Source: Planctomycetota bacterium (GTDB lineage: Bacteria; Planctomycetota; UBA1135; GCA-002748355). From it: a DNA stretch of 48,230 nucleotides. Under the pieces are notes generated by a model. The model had not been told where the DNA came from, did no database searches, and saw only the letters and a program-made list of their open reading frames with translations. This document shows, one piece after another, positions 33,904-41,952 of the stretch. The stretch lies in contig DROQ01000114.1 in assembly GCA_011321845.1 (NCBI GenBank), forward strand, positions 1 to 48,230, read 5' to 3'. The translations under genes were made by a program, and so were the position numbers. Each line of letters opens with the position of its first letter. Position 1 is the stretch's first letter.

Positions 33904-34158
33904 TCAGGTCTCCAGCCGGTCCACCCAAGCTCCCCAGCTATCCAGGATGGCCGCATCGGTGGTTGGAATCGGGCTGTTCTTTTTCGTCGGCCCGATGAGG
34001 ATGGGGTTGGGAACGAGTTCCACCTGGAGAGTGAAGGGAAGCTTCTCCCTCTTCTGGATGAAGAGGGCGCTGTCCCTGGAGCCTTCCCTCAAGCATGGGG
34101 GGGACCAGCGAGCCCAGGTGGAGAAGTCCTGACCTTTGATCCTGTTTGGCGGAATCAA
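33904..34158 (-). pseudogene. C-terminal fragment of a DUF434-type gene
   Basis: An 84-codon frame whose last about 45 residues (LPFTLQVELVPNPILIGPTKK...) match the C-terminal region of the complete DUF434 protein encoded at 36137-36892 (LPFDLQVELVPDPDPLLVGVAKK). Both continue into a conserved D-x-x-ILD-x-x-G-x-WVD-x-LE pattern. The N-terminal two thirds are missing; the preceding residues are unrelated. It ends five residues after the WVDRLE motif, while the full gene has 20 more. This looks like a remnant of a local duplication. Nothing else was seen in the 356-bp gap 33819-34174. Confidence 0.65.
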
Positions 34159-34174
34159 AGCACCCCGAGGGCTG

Positions 34175-35677
34175 CTAACGCTTGGCCTTGTTCTTCTCAG
34201 GCCTCAGGACCATTTTGTAGCTTCCCGCATAGGGAGGGCCGAAGCCGGGGACTTTAAGAATCATCGAGCCCTCCATGATCCTTCCATCCTCTCGAGTTTT
34301 TAACCGAACCCGAACCCGCCAGGTCGACCCCAGATGAAAGAAAAAGGAAGGCGGCTTAGAAAAGCTCAGGGAAAATTCGGTGGGATTGGGATCTTTAGGG
34401 GAAACCGCATCATAGCGATCTCCGGGAGAAAGGGGATTATACTTTCGAATGGTATAGGTGCGCTGGCCTCCTGGATGCACTTGTTCCTGTAACCAAACGG
34501 CCAGCCAAGAAATGTGATTCTTTGAGATGGGAGCACCCCCTTGATCCCCAAATTGGAGCCTTGCCAGGAAGCTGGAAATCTGGATGCGGCACTCCCCCTT
34601 GTCCGTTTCACCTTTTTTCTTACGAAGTTCCTGGATGGTTTTGTCATCGTACACAGGAGGAAAGCCAAGGTCCAGGTGATAGGAGCCTGGATGGAGTCCA
34701 AGGAACCGGAAGGACCCATCCTCCCCGGTTTCCATATCCCCTCCCACGGCTCCGTTTTGCACATTGTCAAAATGGTTGTCGGGACCGATGAGGTCAGCAA
34801 CGATTTCGACATGGGGGATCCCCAAGCCATCCGGGGAAAGCAGCTTTCCTTGTAACACGCTCACGGGAAACAATGGAACCTTGGGAAGGAAAGGAATGGT
34901 CCCATCCCTCGGGAGGTTCACGAGGACCTTTCCGGCTCCCCACCTCGCATGATGGGCGTAGAGGGCGTAGGTCTTGCCCGGTTTTCCTGCAACCAGGAAA
35001 AACCCCCCTTGGCGGCTCCAGGAAATACGGCCATGGCCCGCGCCCTTTTTTTCTTCAAAGAGGTAGATCCTGGCTCCCTTGACCGGCTTGCCTTCTGCAA
35101 AAACCCTCCCCGCTACCCCGGCGCCGGGTCGCAAGGTCCAATTGAAGCATTGCTGCTCCTTCTCCTTCTTTTGGATCGCAGATTTCTGGATGAATGCCGA
35201 GAATGGCTGGAAGCCACTTTTTTTTAGGAAGAAGTAGAGAGCTGCCTTCTTTCCTTGAAACAGGGAACTGACGGGGGCTTGGACCATTCCCGAAGAATCG
35301 GAGCGCCCCAGGATTTGGAAGCCTTTTCCTTTTTCTTGTCCCACGATCAGTTGGACTCCGGGGATGGGTTTGCCCGAAATCTTTTCGCGGACCCGGACAC
35401 GAAGGAACAGTTTTTTGAGGCCGGGATTCTGCACCTTCTCTTTCGGTTCCGGGTTGACCCGTCGCCCGCCGGGGTCGGTCCCTCCTGTTTTGATCGAAGA
35501 ATCCGAGGCGGAAGTTGCCGGGCGATTGCTCGGGGAGGAGGATCCCAGCCCGGGAAGCTCCCTTTTGGAGGAGGTGCGCGCCCGAACCCCCGGAAAAAAG
35601 AAAAAGGAAAGCCCTCCCAAGAGGAAGAGCAATCCCATCACGAAGAGAAAGGTTTTGGATGGTGTTGGAGGTTCCAT
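34175..35677 (-). CDS. Membrane-anchored protein with carboxypeptidase-regulatory-like domains
   Basis: 500 aa. A single N-terminal helix (TFLFVMGLLFLLGGLSFFFFPG) without a clear cleavage site suggests an anchor. A Ser/Pro-rich linker follows (about 35-80). Then several beta-sandwich-like modules: about 90-150 (VREKISGKPIPGVQLIVGQ), about 180-250 (GAGVAGRVFAEGKPVKGARIYLF) and about 275-350 (LQGKLLSPDGLGIPHVEIVADL, EDGSFRFLGLHPGSYHLDLG). A Lys-rich C-terminus follows. It resembles the secreted protein at 72-1934 in style. Function unknown. Codon use is less GC-rich than that of the neighbours, with many AAA, TTT and GGA codons. Confidence 0.75.
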   Translation of the reverse strand: MEPPTPSKTFLFVMGLLFLLGGLSFFFFPGVRARTSSKRELPGLGSSSPSNRPATSASDSSIKTGGTDPGGRRVNPEPKEKVQNPGLKKLFLRVRVREKISGKPIPGVQLIVGQEKGKGFQILGRSDSSGMVQAPVSSLFQGKKAALYFFLKKSGFQPFSAFIQKSAIQKKEKEQQCFNWTLRPGAGVAGRVFAEGKPVKGARIYLFEEKKGAGHGRISWSRQGGFFLVAGKPGKTYALYAHHARWGAGKVLVNLPRDGTIPFLPKVPLFPVSVLQGKLLSPDGLGIPHVEIVADLIGPDNHFDNVQNGAVGGDMETGEDGSFRFLGLHPGSYHLDLGFPPVYDDKTIQELRKKKGETDKGECRIQISSFLARLQFGDQGGAPISKNHISWLAVWLQEQVHPGGQRTYTIRKYNPLSPGDRYDAVSPKDPNPTEFSLSFSKPPSFFFHLGSTWRVRVRLKTREDGRIMEGSMILKVPGFGPPYAGSYKMVLRPEKNKAKR

Positions 35678-36136
35678 GGGAACGAAAAGGAAGGATCTAG
35701 AAAGATAAAGAAGGAGAATCAGGACTTTTCTTCCCTAAAAGGGCCTGGATCCCATCGCAAGACATGGAGTTACCCGGCCCGAAAGGCTCGCAGCCTCCAC
35801 TCCGACACCGCTTTTCTCGCGCCCTCCTTTTCCATCCCCCCAAATGAAACATGTGGGGCCGTCCCAAGCCAAAAGGGAAAACAAGAGCCATGGGACCTAC
35901 GGGAGGGTCCCGCTCCCAGGTTGCCTCGGAGGACCTGGGGAAGGGGCTATTTCAAAAGGGTTCGGGCAGAACCGGGCATCCTCCAAGGGTTTTGGCCGAC
36001 TTCGCCGAAGGCGCTTGAGGCCAAAGCCCTTGGAGGATGCCGAGCCGAGCGGGGAAAGAGAGAGCCCTGGCGGGAGTAGGAAGGTCGTTGGGCAAAGGTT
36101 GGGTTACCAGGTTCCACAGATCCTTAGGCTCGGGAA
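35678..36136. other. 459-bp intergenic region with hairpins
   Basis: No gene is convincing here. It holds a 7-bp hairpin (CCCAGGT 35915-35921 / ACCTGGG 35933-35939) and the long inverted repeat listed separately. As the upstream gap of the regulatory-like gene and the downstream gap of DUF434, it should contain a promoter and a terminator on the minus strand; no clear -35/-10 pair was seen. Confidence 0.5.
35959..36041. repeat. 23-bp inverted repeat plus adjacent hairpin
   Basis: Left arm 35975-35997 (starts GGCATCCTCCAAGGG) and right arm 36019-36041 (ends CCCTTGGAGGATGCC) pair over 23 positions with one G-T mismatch. The loop is 21 bases. A second hairpin GGTTC-N5-GAACC (35959-35973) abuts it and, on the minus strand, is followed by CTTTTGAAAT. 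It may end transcription of the DUF434 gene, or be a small mobile repeat; other genomic copies would decide. Confidence 0.7.
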
Positions 36137-36892
36137 TTATGATGGGGAATTCTCCGGTCTTACTCCCTCACCCAGGTCCAGGATCCAGGCCTTGTCCAGT
36201 GCCAGGCCTTCCAGCAGATCCACCCAACCTCCGCAGGCATCCAGAATGACCGAGTCGGCGGTAGCGATCAGGATGTCCTTCTTCGCCACCCCGACCAGGA
36301 GGGGGTCGGGGTCGGGGACAAGCTCCACTTGGAGGTCGAAGGGTAGTCCCCTCGCTGACTCGAGGAGGAGGCTGCGGAGCCTCCCGCTGTTGGAAACGGG
36401 GCGGTCGAGGAGGAGGTGGACTTCCGAAGGATGGCTGTCCCCCAAAGTCTGGAGCAGCAGGTCGAGCGCCGGCGCTGTCTCGGCCACAATCCGGTAGCTT
36501 CCTCTTAGCTCGGCGAGGTCCCGGAGGCAGCCATCGCGGCCACGCAGAACAGCTCCTCCCCCAAGCGCGGTCTCAAGAGTGATCACATGGTTGAAGCCAT
36601 CCACCCAGAGGATCTTCCCCTCAGCCTCTTGCAGGGAACGCTGGCGTTCCAGGCGGGAGGCCAATTGCTGGTCCGAACAGGCGCAGCGTCGGACTGCGAT
36701 CCGTTGCCGCTGCACCAGGTCATAGCGGTTTCCCACGAGGGCGAGGCTCGCGTCGATGGGATAGCCTCTTGTCAGAAGCCAGGAGAGTTCCGAGACCGCG
36801 CTTCGCAGGAGAGGAATTTCCTCCGGGCCAAAGAGCTTCTTGTCCTTGGGGCCGGGGCCGCGGTGTCGGGTCTTGTCTCCTGGGTTTGTCAT
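36137..36892 (-). CDS. DUF434 domain protein
   Basis: 251 aa. N-terminal DUF434 part: RGPGPKDKKLFGPEEIPLLRSAVSELSWLLTRGYPIDASLALVGNRYDL, then QRQRIAVRRCACSD (about 10-75). C-terminal RNase H-like part usually fused to it: LWVDGFNHVITLETALGGG, GCLRDLAELRGSYR, VHLLLDRPVSNSGRL, LPFDLQVELVPDPD, ADSVILD. The biochemical role is unknown. The acidic residues in the strand starts (VDGF, LLLD, VILD) hint at a metal-dependent nuclease-like fold, which is inference. A broken partial copy lies 2 kb away at 33904-34158. Confidence 0.85.
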   Translation of the reverse strand: MTNPGDKTRHRGPGPKDKKLFGPEEIPLLRSAVSELSWLLTRGYPIDASLALVGNRYDLVQRQRIAVRRCACSDQQLASRLERQRSLQEAEGKILWVDGFNHVITLETALGGGAVLRGRDGCLRDLAELRGSYRIVAETAPALDLLLQTLGDSHPSEVHLLLDRPVSNSGRLRSLLLESARGLPFDLQVELVPDPDPLLVGVAKKDILIATADSVILDACGGWVDLLEGLALDKAWILDLGEGVRPENSPS

Positions 36893-36939
36893 CGGCGAAG
36901 CTCCCTCTTTGGCCCAGGATAGCCTCGCGCCTCGGGCTG

Positions 36940-36985
36940 GGGGAAGAAAGCCAAGATCCCCAGCCAGGAAACCTGGATGGGGATC
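36940..36985 (-). terminator. Terminator of the secreted-protein gene
   Basis: GATCCCC-AG-CCAGG (36955-36968) pairs with CCTGG-AT-GGGGATC (36972-36985) around a 3-base loop, with a 2x2 internal bulge. On the minus strand it is followed by TTGGCTTTCTTCC. It stands about 30 bases past the stop of the gene at 37017-37721 and before the DUF434 gene. Confidence 0.6.
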
Positions 36986-37016
36986 TCGCGGGAAGAGGGA
37001 AGAGGAGGGCGCGGGG

Positions 37017-37721
37017 TTAAAACCGGCCCCCGGCGATGGTGCTGGGTTTGGCGGTCGGCTTGTTTTGGTATTGGATCTCCCACCTGCTCCCGGCGGTGAT
37101 GGCCTTGGAGAGCTTGGCAGCCCCTACCTTGGACTTCCCCTTGGGGCCGACGGTGACGGTGGTGGTCCCGATGACCTTGCCCTTGGGGTCTTTGAGGGTG
37201 ATGGTCGCCTTGGCGCCCGGTTCCCCCCAGACCTGGATGTGGGTGTCCCCGCCCTTGGAGTCGTAGGCCATGGCGTAGCTCGGTTTCTTGGGGACGGGGG
37301 CCTTGATGGCTTTGCCGCTGGCCAGGGCGAGGAACTTGTTGGGGATGACAAAGTTGGCCTTGAGGTCCAGGAACCAGGCCTGGATCTCCATCGTGAGGCC
37401 GAGGAGGGCCGTATCCTGGACCTTGACTTGGAGCTTGCCTTTACCCTGAGGGTTCAAGGGGATGGGGGGAAGGAACATGAGGCCTCTTGGGTCGACAAAG
37501 AGTGGGCCGCCCGGGATGGGAAGCGGCAGAGGGAGCAGCTGGTTGCCAAGGAAGAGACCCGAGACGCCCAGCGGAGGCCCGTCGAAATCGATTGTGTAGG
37601 TGGCGTAGCCGGCATTGGGGTCCTGTTGAACAGAACCTGTGAAGTCCTGAGCGAAGAGGCCGGAGGCCAAAAGGCCGATGGCGAGGAAACTTGAGAAGGC
37701 TTTTTTTCCGAGGGAGACCAT
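37017..37721 (-). CDS. Secreted beta-rich protein, unknown
   Basis: 234 aa. The ATG follows AAAAGGAG at good distance and begins a signal peptide (KKAFSSFLAIGLLASGLFAQ). The mature protein has a beta-rich first half (GYATYTIDFDGPPLGVSGLFLGNQLLPLPLP; LQVKVQDTALLGLTMEIQAWFLDL), similar in style to secreted proteins common in Planctomycetota. It also has a Lys/Gly-rich Ig-like end (THIQVWGEPGAKATITLKDPKGKVIGTTTVTVGPKGK). No family name assigned. Confidence 0.75.
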   Translation of the reverse strand: MVSLGKKAFSSFLAIGLLASGLFAQDFTGSVQQDPNAGYATYTIDFDGPPLGVSGLFLGNQLLPLPLPIPGGPLFVDPRGLMFLPPIPLNPQGKGKLQVKVQDTALLGLTMEIQAWFLDLKANFVIPNKFLALASGKAIKAPVPKKPSYAMAYDSKGGDTHIQVWGEPGAKATITLKDPKGKVIGTTTVTVGPKGKSKVGAAKLSKAITAGSRWEIQYQNKPTAKPSTIAGGRF

Positions 37722-37923
37722 TGGAGAAACTCCTTTTGATTGGTTTGCGAGGGGCGGAATTGCCCGACACAGGCCAAAGCGGAATTCGTCCCGTGTCTGT
37801 GACCGGTTTTTTTGGGGGGGTGCTTGAGGAGTGGGGGCTTTTTTGGATTCTTTGGCTGGTTGATGGGGAATAAACAGTTAAAATCGTTGTTATAGCGATA
37901 TTTTGGCTTTATTCTTTAGGAAT

Positions 37924-38592
37924 ATGAGCAAAAGTATGCAGGTGTCAAGGGGAAGGGATGAAAAAATTGCCACATTGATTGGGGATGTGGTGCTTTCCAG
38001 GGAGGAACCTGACCAGGCTGGGCTTCTTCAGAGGATGAAGGGAGTCTTGGCGCGGGCCAACCAACTCATTCCTACCGTGCAGCCCCTCACGATGACATTC
38101 GGGGATGAGTTCCAAGGGGCATATTCAGATCTGGGGTTGGCCCTGGAGGCAACCCTCTTGCTCCGGCTTCTCCTGGGGCAGAGGCCGGAGCTACGCTTTG
38201 GACTTGGTTGGGGGGAGATCAGCACCATGGACCCGGAGCAGGCGCTACTCGGACAGAGCGGTCCGGCCTGGTGGGGGGCGCGGGCGGCCATCGAGCGGGT
38301 CAAGGATCTTGAGGGCCGGCACCGCTGGCCCCGGGCCATGAGGACCTGGGTCGGAGAGGAGGAAAAGGAGTTTGCTCCCCTCAACGCCTTTCTGATCTGC
38401 CGAGACCAGGTGCTCCATCGGATGGACGCGAAGGATCGTGGGATCGCCCTGGGGCTCTTTCTCGGAAAACGCCAGGAGGAGTTGGTGTCCGAACTGGGAA
38501 TCAACCAGGCAACGATTTCCAAACGCCAAAAGGACCGGGGCGCGAGTGCCCTCTTCCGTGCCCATGAACTCCTGCGGGGTTTCCTGCCATGA
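37924..38592 (+). CDS. SatD-family protein with C-terminal helix-turn-helix
   Basis: 222 aa from ATG 37924; ATG 37936 (MQVSRGRDEK) is a good alternative, as AGGA at 37918 sits too close to the first. The family opening KIATLIGDVVLSREEPDQ is clear, followed by LTMTFGDEFQGAYSDLGLALEATLLLRLLL and LRFGLGWGEIS. The C-terminus has a helix-turn-helix (RQEELVSELGINQATISKRQKDRG). SatD was found in a streptococcal acid-stress operon; its activity is not known. The upstream 200 bp are AT-rich near 37870-37915 and probably hold the promoter. Confidence 0.82.
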   Translation: MSKSMQVSRGRDEKIATLIGDVVLSREEPDQAGLLQRMKGVLARANQLIPTVQPLTMTFGDEFQGAYSDLGLALEATLLLRLLLGQRPELRFGLGWGEISTMDPEQALLGQSGPAWWGARAAIERVKDLEGRHRWPRAMRTWVGEEEKEFAPLNAFLICRDQVLHRMDAKDRGIALGLFLGKRQEELVSELGINQATISKRQKDRGASALFRAHELLRGFLP

Positions 38593-38720
38593 TCTTCTTC
38601 AACTTGTATCTCTTCCTCTTCGGTCTTGCAGATTGGATCGCCGGCGGTCTTTCCGGAGGAGTTCCCTCAAAAAGCCGCCCCAGGATGGGTGCCGGGATTG
38701 CCTCTCCCTTTCCATCTTGA
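38589..38720 (+). CDS. 43-aa ORF coupled to the SatD gene
   Basis: The ATG overlaps the SatD stop (ATGA, 38589-38592). It encodes one hydrophobic helix (IFFNLYLFLFGLADWIAGG) and a short polar tail. In other genomes SatD genes are followed by a DUF3307-type membrane protein. This ORF starts with a hydrophobic stretch but is far too short, so it may be a truncated remnant or a real microprotein. Confidence 0.35.
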   Translation: MIFFNLYLFLFGLADWIAGGLSGGVPSKSRPRMGAGIASPFPS

Positions 38721-38799
38721 GGCGCTGGGGAGGGAGAGAATCTTGGAGCATCTGGATTCGATCCATCCTGGCCTTCTTTGATGCCAGGGAGTTGCCTGC

Positions 38800-39753
38800 T
38801 TAGGTGAGTTTGTGCCCGGCGGCTTTGTAGCGGGCCTTGAGGCCGGGGAGGCCCCCTTCGGCGAGGAGGCCCCTGGCGGCGGCCTGGTCGAGGAGGAGGG
38901 AGACACGTTTGCCGAGGAGGGCGTAGCCGATGGAGCTGCGGGTGGCGAAGTCGGGGGCGGTGGGATCGCCCAGGGCCCAGGCGACGGGGAGGGATTTGGT
39001 GGGGCCGGTGGCGGTGATCCAGATCTCTTCGGCGCGGAGAATGGTGGCGGGACCTGTGGTGAGGGCGAAGGTGGGGACCTTGTCGGGGCCCCCGAAGTCC
39101 CCCTTGTTGGAGATCCGAACGGCCTCATCCATCAGGGCCAGGTGGGTGGGGGCCTCGGGGCGGGTGTAGGGAGCGTTGTTGAAGGCCATGTGCGGATAGG
39201 GCATGGGGCCGATGCCGAGGCTGGCCACGCGCGGGGGGTCTTCTTCGAGCAGGCGATCGTAGGCCTGGCAGGCGCGCTGGATACGCCGGAGGGGACCTGA
39301 AACCTCTGCGTGAAGCACGACCTCGGATCCGGGTTCTCCAGTGGCCGGATGGGGGGGGCGGTGCCAGTGGCCTTCTTGTTCCTGGAGGGCTTCTTCGACC
39401 TCTTCGCAGCTCGCGATGTCGCCGGGGAGGATGCTGAAATCCCGCGGGCGCCGCTCCTTGGGCAGGGCGTCGAGGATCTTGCGCTTGAGGAAGGTCCAAA
39501 AACTCCCCCGGTGTTCGAGGCTGTCGAACCCTCGGCTGGGGCTCAGCAGATAGGCGTCGAGCATCCGAAGCCGCGCTCGGGAGAAGTCGAGTCCCGCCTG
39601 GCCGAAGTGTTCATACATGCGCACCGGTGTCCGTCCGGTGTTCATCAGGAGGCAGGGGGCGGGATCCTTGGCCAGGAGGTCGGCCATGTCCGCGCAGCGT
39701 TGCCGGGCGCAGGCTTCGGCGTTCTCGAGGATGCGGAGCTGGACTTCGGCCAT
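38800..39753 (-). CDS. NagB-fold (glucosamine-6-phosphate deaminase-like) protein with altered active site
   Basis: 317 aa; GGAG lies 8 bases before the ATG, 13 bases after lysC. NagB/6-phosphogluconolactonase fold marks: PCLLMNTGRTPVRMYEHF (phosphate loop, usually ATGSTP), MLDAYL (Asp 66, the general base Asp of NagB), LGIGPMPYPHMAFNNAP, and a late strand EEIWITATGPTKSLPVAWAL. In NagB the key stretch is GIGEDGHIAFNEP. Here His 188 is kept, but the Asp two before it is Tyr and the Glu is Asn 193, with a two-residue insertion. Deaminase chemistry is therefore doubtful. Substrate unknown. Confidence 0.75.
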   Translation of the reverse strand: MAEVQLRILENAEACARQRCADMADLLAKDPAPCLLMNTGRTPVRMYEHFGQAGLDFSRARLRMLDAYLLSPSRGFDSLEHRGSFWTFLKRKILDALPKERRPRDFSILPGDIASCEEVEEALQEQEGHWHRPPHPATGEPGSEVVLHAEVSGPLRRIQRACQAYDRLLEEDPPRVASLGIGPMPYPHMAFNNAPYTRPEAPTHLALMDEAVRISNKGDFGGPDKVPTFALTTGPATILRAEEIWITATGPTKSLPVAWALGDPTAPDFATRSSIGYALLGKRVSLLLDQAAARGLLAEGGLPGLKARYKAAGHKLT

Positions 39754-39766
39754 GAGGGTCTCCGGT

Positions 39767-41119
39767 TCAGGGCTTGTCTTGAGGGCTGAAGAACTCTTTG
39801 TGCAGGGCGCGGAGGGCCCTCTCGCAGTCCTGGTCCCGGACGACGAGGGAGAGGTTCACCTTGAGGGCGCCCATGCTGATCATGCGGATGGTGATCCCGG
39901 CCCTTTGGAGAGGGCCGAAAACGCGGGCGGGGACACCGGTTCGGTGCTGGATGCCGTGGCCGATGATGCAGAGGAGGGCGAGGTCTTCCTCGATCTGGAC
40001 GGTTCCGATTCTTTCGAGTTCTTGGCGCACTTTGGCGAGGCGGGTGGGGGAGGTTCCCGGGTCGAGGGTGACCGAAACGGAGACCTCCGAGGTGGCGACA
40101 ACGTCCACTGAGATCTCCTGGGCTTCAAAGGCCCGGAAGATGCGCGCGAGGAATCCGGGTTGGGCCAGCATGCGCGAGGAAAGGATGCTGACCATGGTCA
40201 GCCCGGTTTTGTGGGCGATGCAGCGCACGGCGAGGTCCTCCTCGGGGAGGTCGCCGAGGATGAGAGTGCCCGGGGACTTTGGCCGGTGGGTGTTGAGGAC
40301 GCGCACGGGGATGCTTTTTTGGATGGCGGGGAGGAGGGAGGAGGGGTGGAGGACCTTGGCCCCGTAGAAGGCCAGCTCGCTCGCCTCGTCGTAGGAGAGG
40401 GCCTGGATCAGGCGGGCGTCGGGGACGACGCGGGGGTCGGCGGTGAGCACCCCGTCCACGTCCGTCCAGATCTGGATCTCCCGTGCGTCGATCGCATTGC
40501 CAAGGAAGGCGGCGGAGAGATCGCTGCCGTTGCGGCCAAGGGTGGTTCGGTTTCCCTGGGTGTCCTTGGCGAGGAAGCCGGTGACGACAGGGACCCCTTC
40601 CACTTTGGCGAGGTTTTCGGCGATGCGTCCGTCGTCGGGGAGCAGGTTCGCCTGGCCGAAATTGCTATCGCTGCGAAACCCCAGTTCGGCCGCGTCCACG
40701 GCCGTTGCTGGAGTCCCGCGCGCGCTGAGGGCGGCCGCCAGGCAGAGGCTGCTCGCCCGCTCCCCGAAGGAGAGCACATAATCCCGGGAGCGCGGGCTCA
40801 GTTCGCCCACCAGAAGGATGCCCCGGCAGAGGTCCTCCAACTCCCGGAAAAGGGGGGTTTGGAGATCGGTGGGAAGCCCCAGGTCCCTCAGGATCTCCTG
40901 GTGTCTTCGGACCAGAGGCCCCAAGTCCACCTCCTCGTGCACCGCATGTTCCGCAAGCTCGATCAAGGCGTCCGTGACCCCCGCGTGGGCGGAGACCACG
41001 AGACAAGGCTGGTCGGCCAGCCGGTCCTGGATGAGTTGGCAGATCGTTTCGATGCTTGCGGCATCCTGGAGGGAAGTGCCACCAAACTTTTTGACGATTC
41101 TGGAAGAGGGCTTGGACAT
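39767..41119 (-). CDS. lysC: Aspartate kinase
   Basis: 450 aa. Kinase part: IVKKFGGTSLQDA at the N-terminus, SFGERASSLCLAAAL, TTLGRNGSDLSAAFLG and WTDVDGVLTADPRVV (aspartate and ATP contacts). Two ACT domains follow (about 315-445; LTMVSILSSRMLAQPGFLARIF and LALLCIIGHGIQHRTGVPARVF), with SMGALKVNLSLVV. It makes aspartyl phosphate for Lys, Thr and Met synthesis, usually under feedback by Lys or Thr through the ACT domains. Length and layout are those of the monofunctional enzyme. No lysine riboswitch is visible in the 92 bases upstream. Confidence 0.95.
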   Translation of the reverse strand: MSKPSSRIVKKFGGTSLQDAASIETICQLIQDRLADQPCLVVSAHAGVTDALIELAEHAVHEEVDLGPLVRRHQEILRDLGLPTDLQTPLFRELEDLCRGILLVGELSPRSRDYVLSFGERASSLCLAAALSARGTPATAVDAAELGFRSDSNFGQANLLPDDGRIAENLAKVEGVPVVTGFLAKDTQGNRTTLGRNGSDLSAAFLGNAIDAREIQIWTDVDGVLTADPRVVPDARLIQALSYDEASELAFYGAKVLHPSSLLPAIQKSIPVRVLNTHRPKSPGTLILGDLPEEDLAVRCIAHKTGLTMVSILSSRMLAQPGFLARIFRAFEAQEISVDVVATSEVSVSVTLDPGTSPTRLAKVRQELERIGTVQIEEDLALLCIIGHGIQHRTGVPARVFGPLQRAGITIRMISMGALKVNLSLVVRDQDCERALRALHKEFFSPQDKP

Positions 41120-41211
41120 AAGAGGATTGGACCCTGGGCCCGGGATGAAAGGCGAAAGAGTTTAGCCCTGCGCCCTGGAAATGGAAACAAAGGCAAGGGC
41201 GGGGGCTGCGC

Positions 41212-41904
41212 TCAAGGGATGGGATGCCCCGGTTCCGGCCCGCCAAGGAGGAGTTCGCGGAGGGTTCTTGCCGCCTCCCGGGGCGCAGGGGCCCCGAGGA
41301 TGCAGGAGCTGACCGCGATCCGACGCACGCCGAGATCCATGAGGCCTGGCAGCCTTTTCGCGTCGATTCCCCCAATGGCGAAGGCCGGGAGTTGGCGTTC
41401 CCGGGCAATCTCCAGCATGGCCGCAAGCCTCCGGGGAGGGAGACCCTGTTGGTAGCCCTTGGTCGCCGTGGCGAAGCAGGGACCGATGCCGACATAGGCG
41501 GGACTCAGCGCGAGACTTGCCCGCAGCTCCTCGGGGCTGTGGGTGGAAAGGCCGAAGGGGAGACCTGTGATTTCTTTGAGCCCTTGGGTCTTTTGGAGTT
41601 CCCCAAGGTCCTCCTGCCCGAGGTGCACGCAGCAAGCTCCGAGTTCTTTTGCAAGGTCTATGCGGTCATTGAGGACAAGGGGGACAGCCATTGCATTGCA
41701 GAGAGCGGCGACTTCCTTGATCCAGGGGATTTCCTTTCTCGTCAAGGGTTTTTCCCGGAGCTGGACGAGATCGACACCCCCCTCGATGGCCTCCTCGAGG
41801 ACCAGGAGGGGGGTTTTCGAGCAGAGAGAGCGTGTGAAAAGAAGGTACAGCCTTCGTTCGGGTATTCCTGCCTCAAAAGGCTTCGTCAAATGCTTCGAGT
41901 TCAT
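41212..41904 (-). CDS. thiE: Thiamine-phosphate synthase
   Basis: 230 aa. A TIM-barrel enzyme joining HMP-PP and thiazole phosphate. Motifs: GGVDLVQLREKPLTRKEI, VPLVLNDRIDLAKELGACCVHLGQEDL, STHSPEEL, YVGIGPCFATATKGY, and FAIGGIDAKRLPGLMDLGVRRIAVSSCIL. The Pro-rich C-terminal tail is slightly longer than usual. It stands alone among thi genes. It is divergent from the next gene over only 48 bp, too little for a TPP riboswitch, so control must be elsewhere. Confidence 0.92.
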   Translation of the reverse strand: MNSKHLTKPFEAGIPERRLYLLFTRSLCSKTPLLVLEEAIEGGVDLVQLREKPLTRKEIPWIKEVAALCNAMAVPLVLNDRIDLAKELGACCVHLGQEDLGELQKTQGLKEITGLPFGLSTHSPEELRASLALSPAYVGIGPCFATATKGYQQGLPPRRLAAMLEIARERQLPAFAIGGIDAKRLPGLMDLGVRRIAVSSCILGAPAPREAARTLRELLLGGPEPGHPIP

Positions 41905-41952
41905 GCGGAGTCCCGGTTAAAGTCACTGTTTTACCGACCTCATCTCCCGCCA

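Noticed and set aside
35255-36079. Plus-strand frame of 274 codons over the regulatory-like gene start and the following gap
   Set aside because: Mostly antisense of the gene at 34175-35677 and low-complexity; no start signal.
38667-39128. Minus-strand frame of 153 codons near the NagB-fold gene
   Set aside because: Pro/Ser/Ala-rich composition typical of a shifted frame; the overlapping 317-aa frame has a recognisable fold and a ribosome site.
41120-41211. Lysine riboswitch upstream of lysC
   Set aside because: The gap is 92 bases and lacks the conserved multi-helix pattern.
41905-41952. TPP riboswitch upstream of thiE
   Set aside because: Only 48 bases lie between divergent starts, too few, and no CUGAGA-like or THI-box core is visible.
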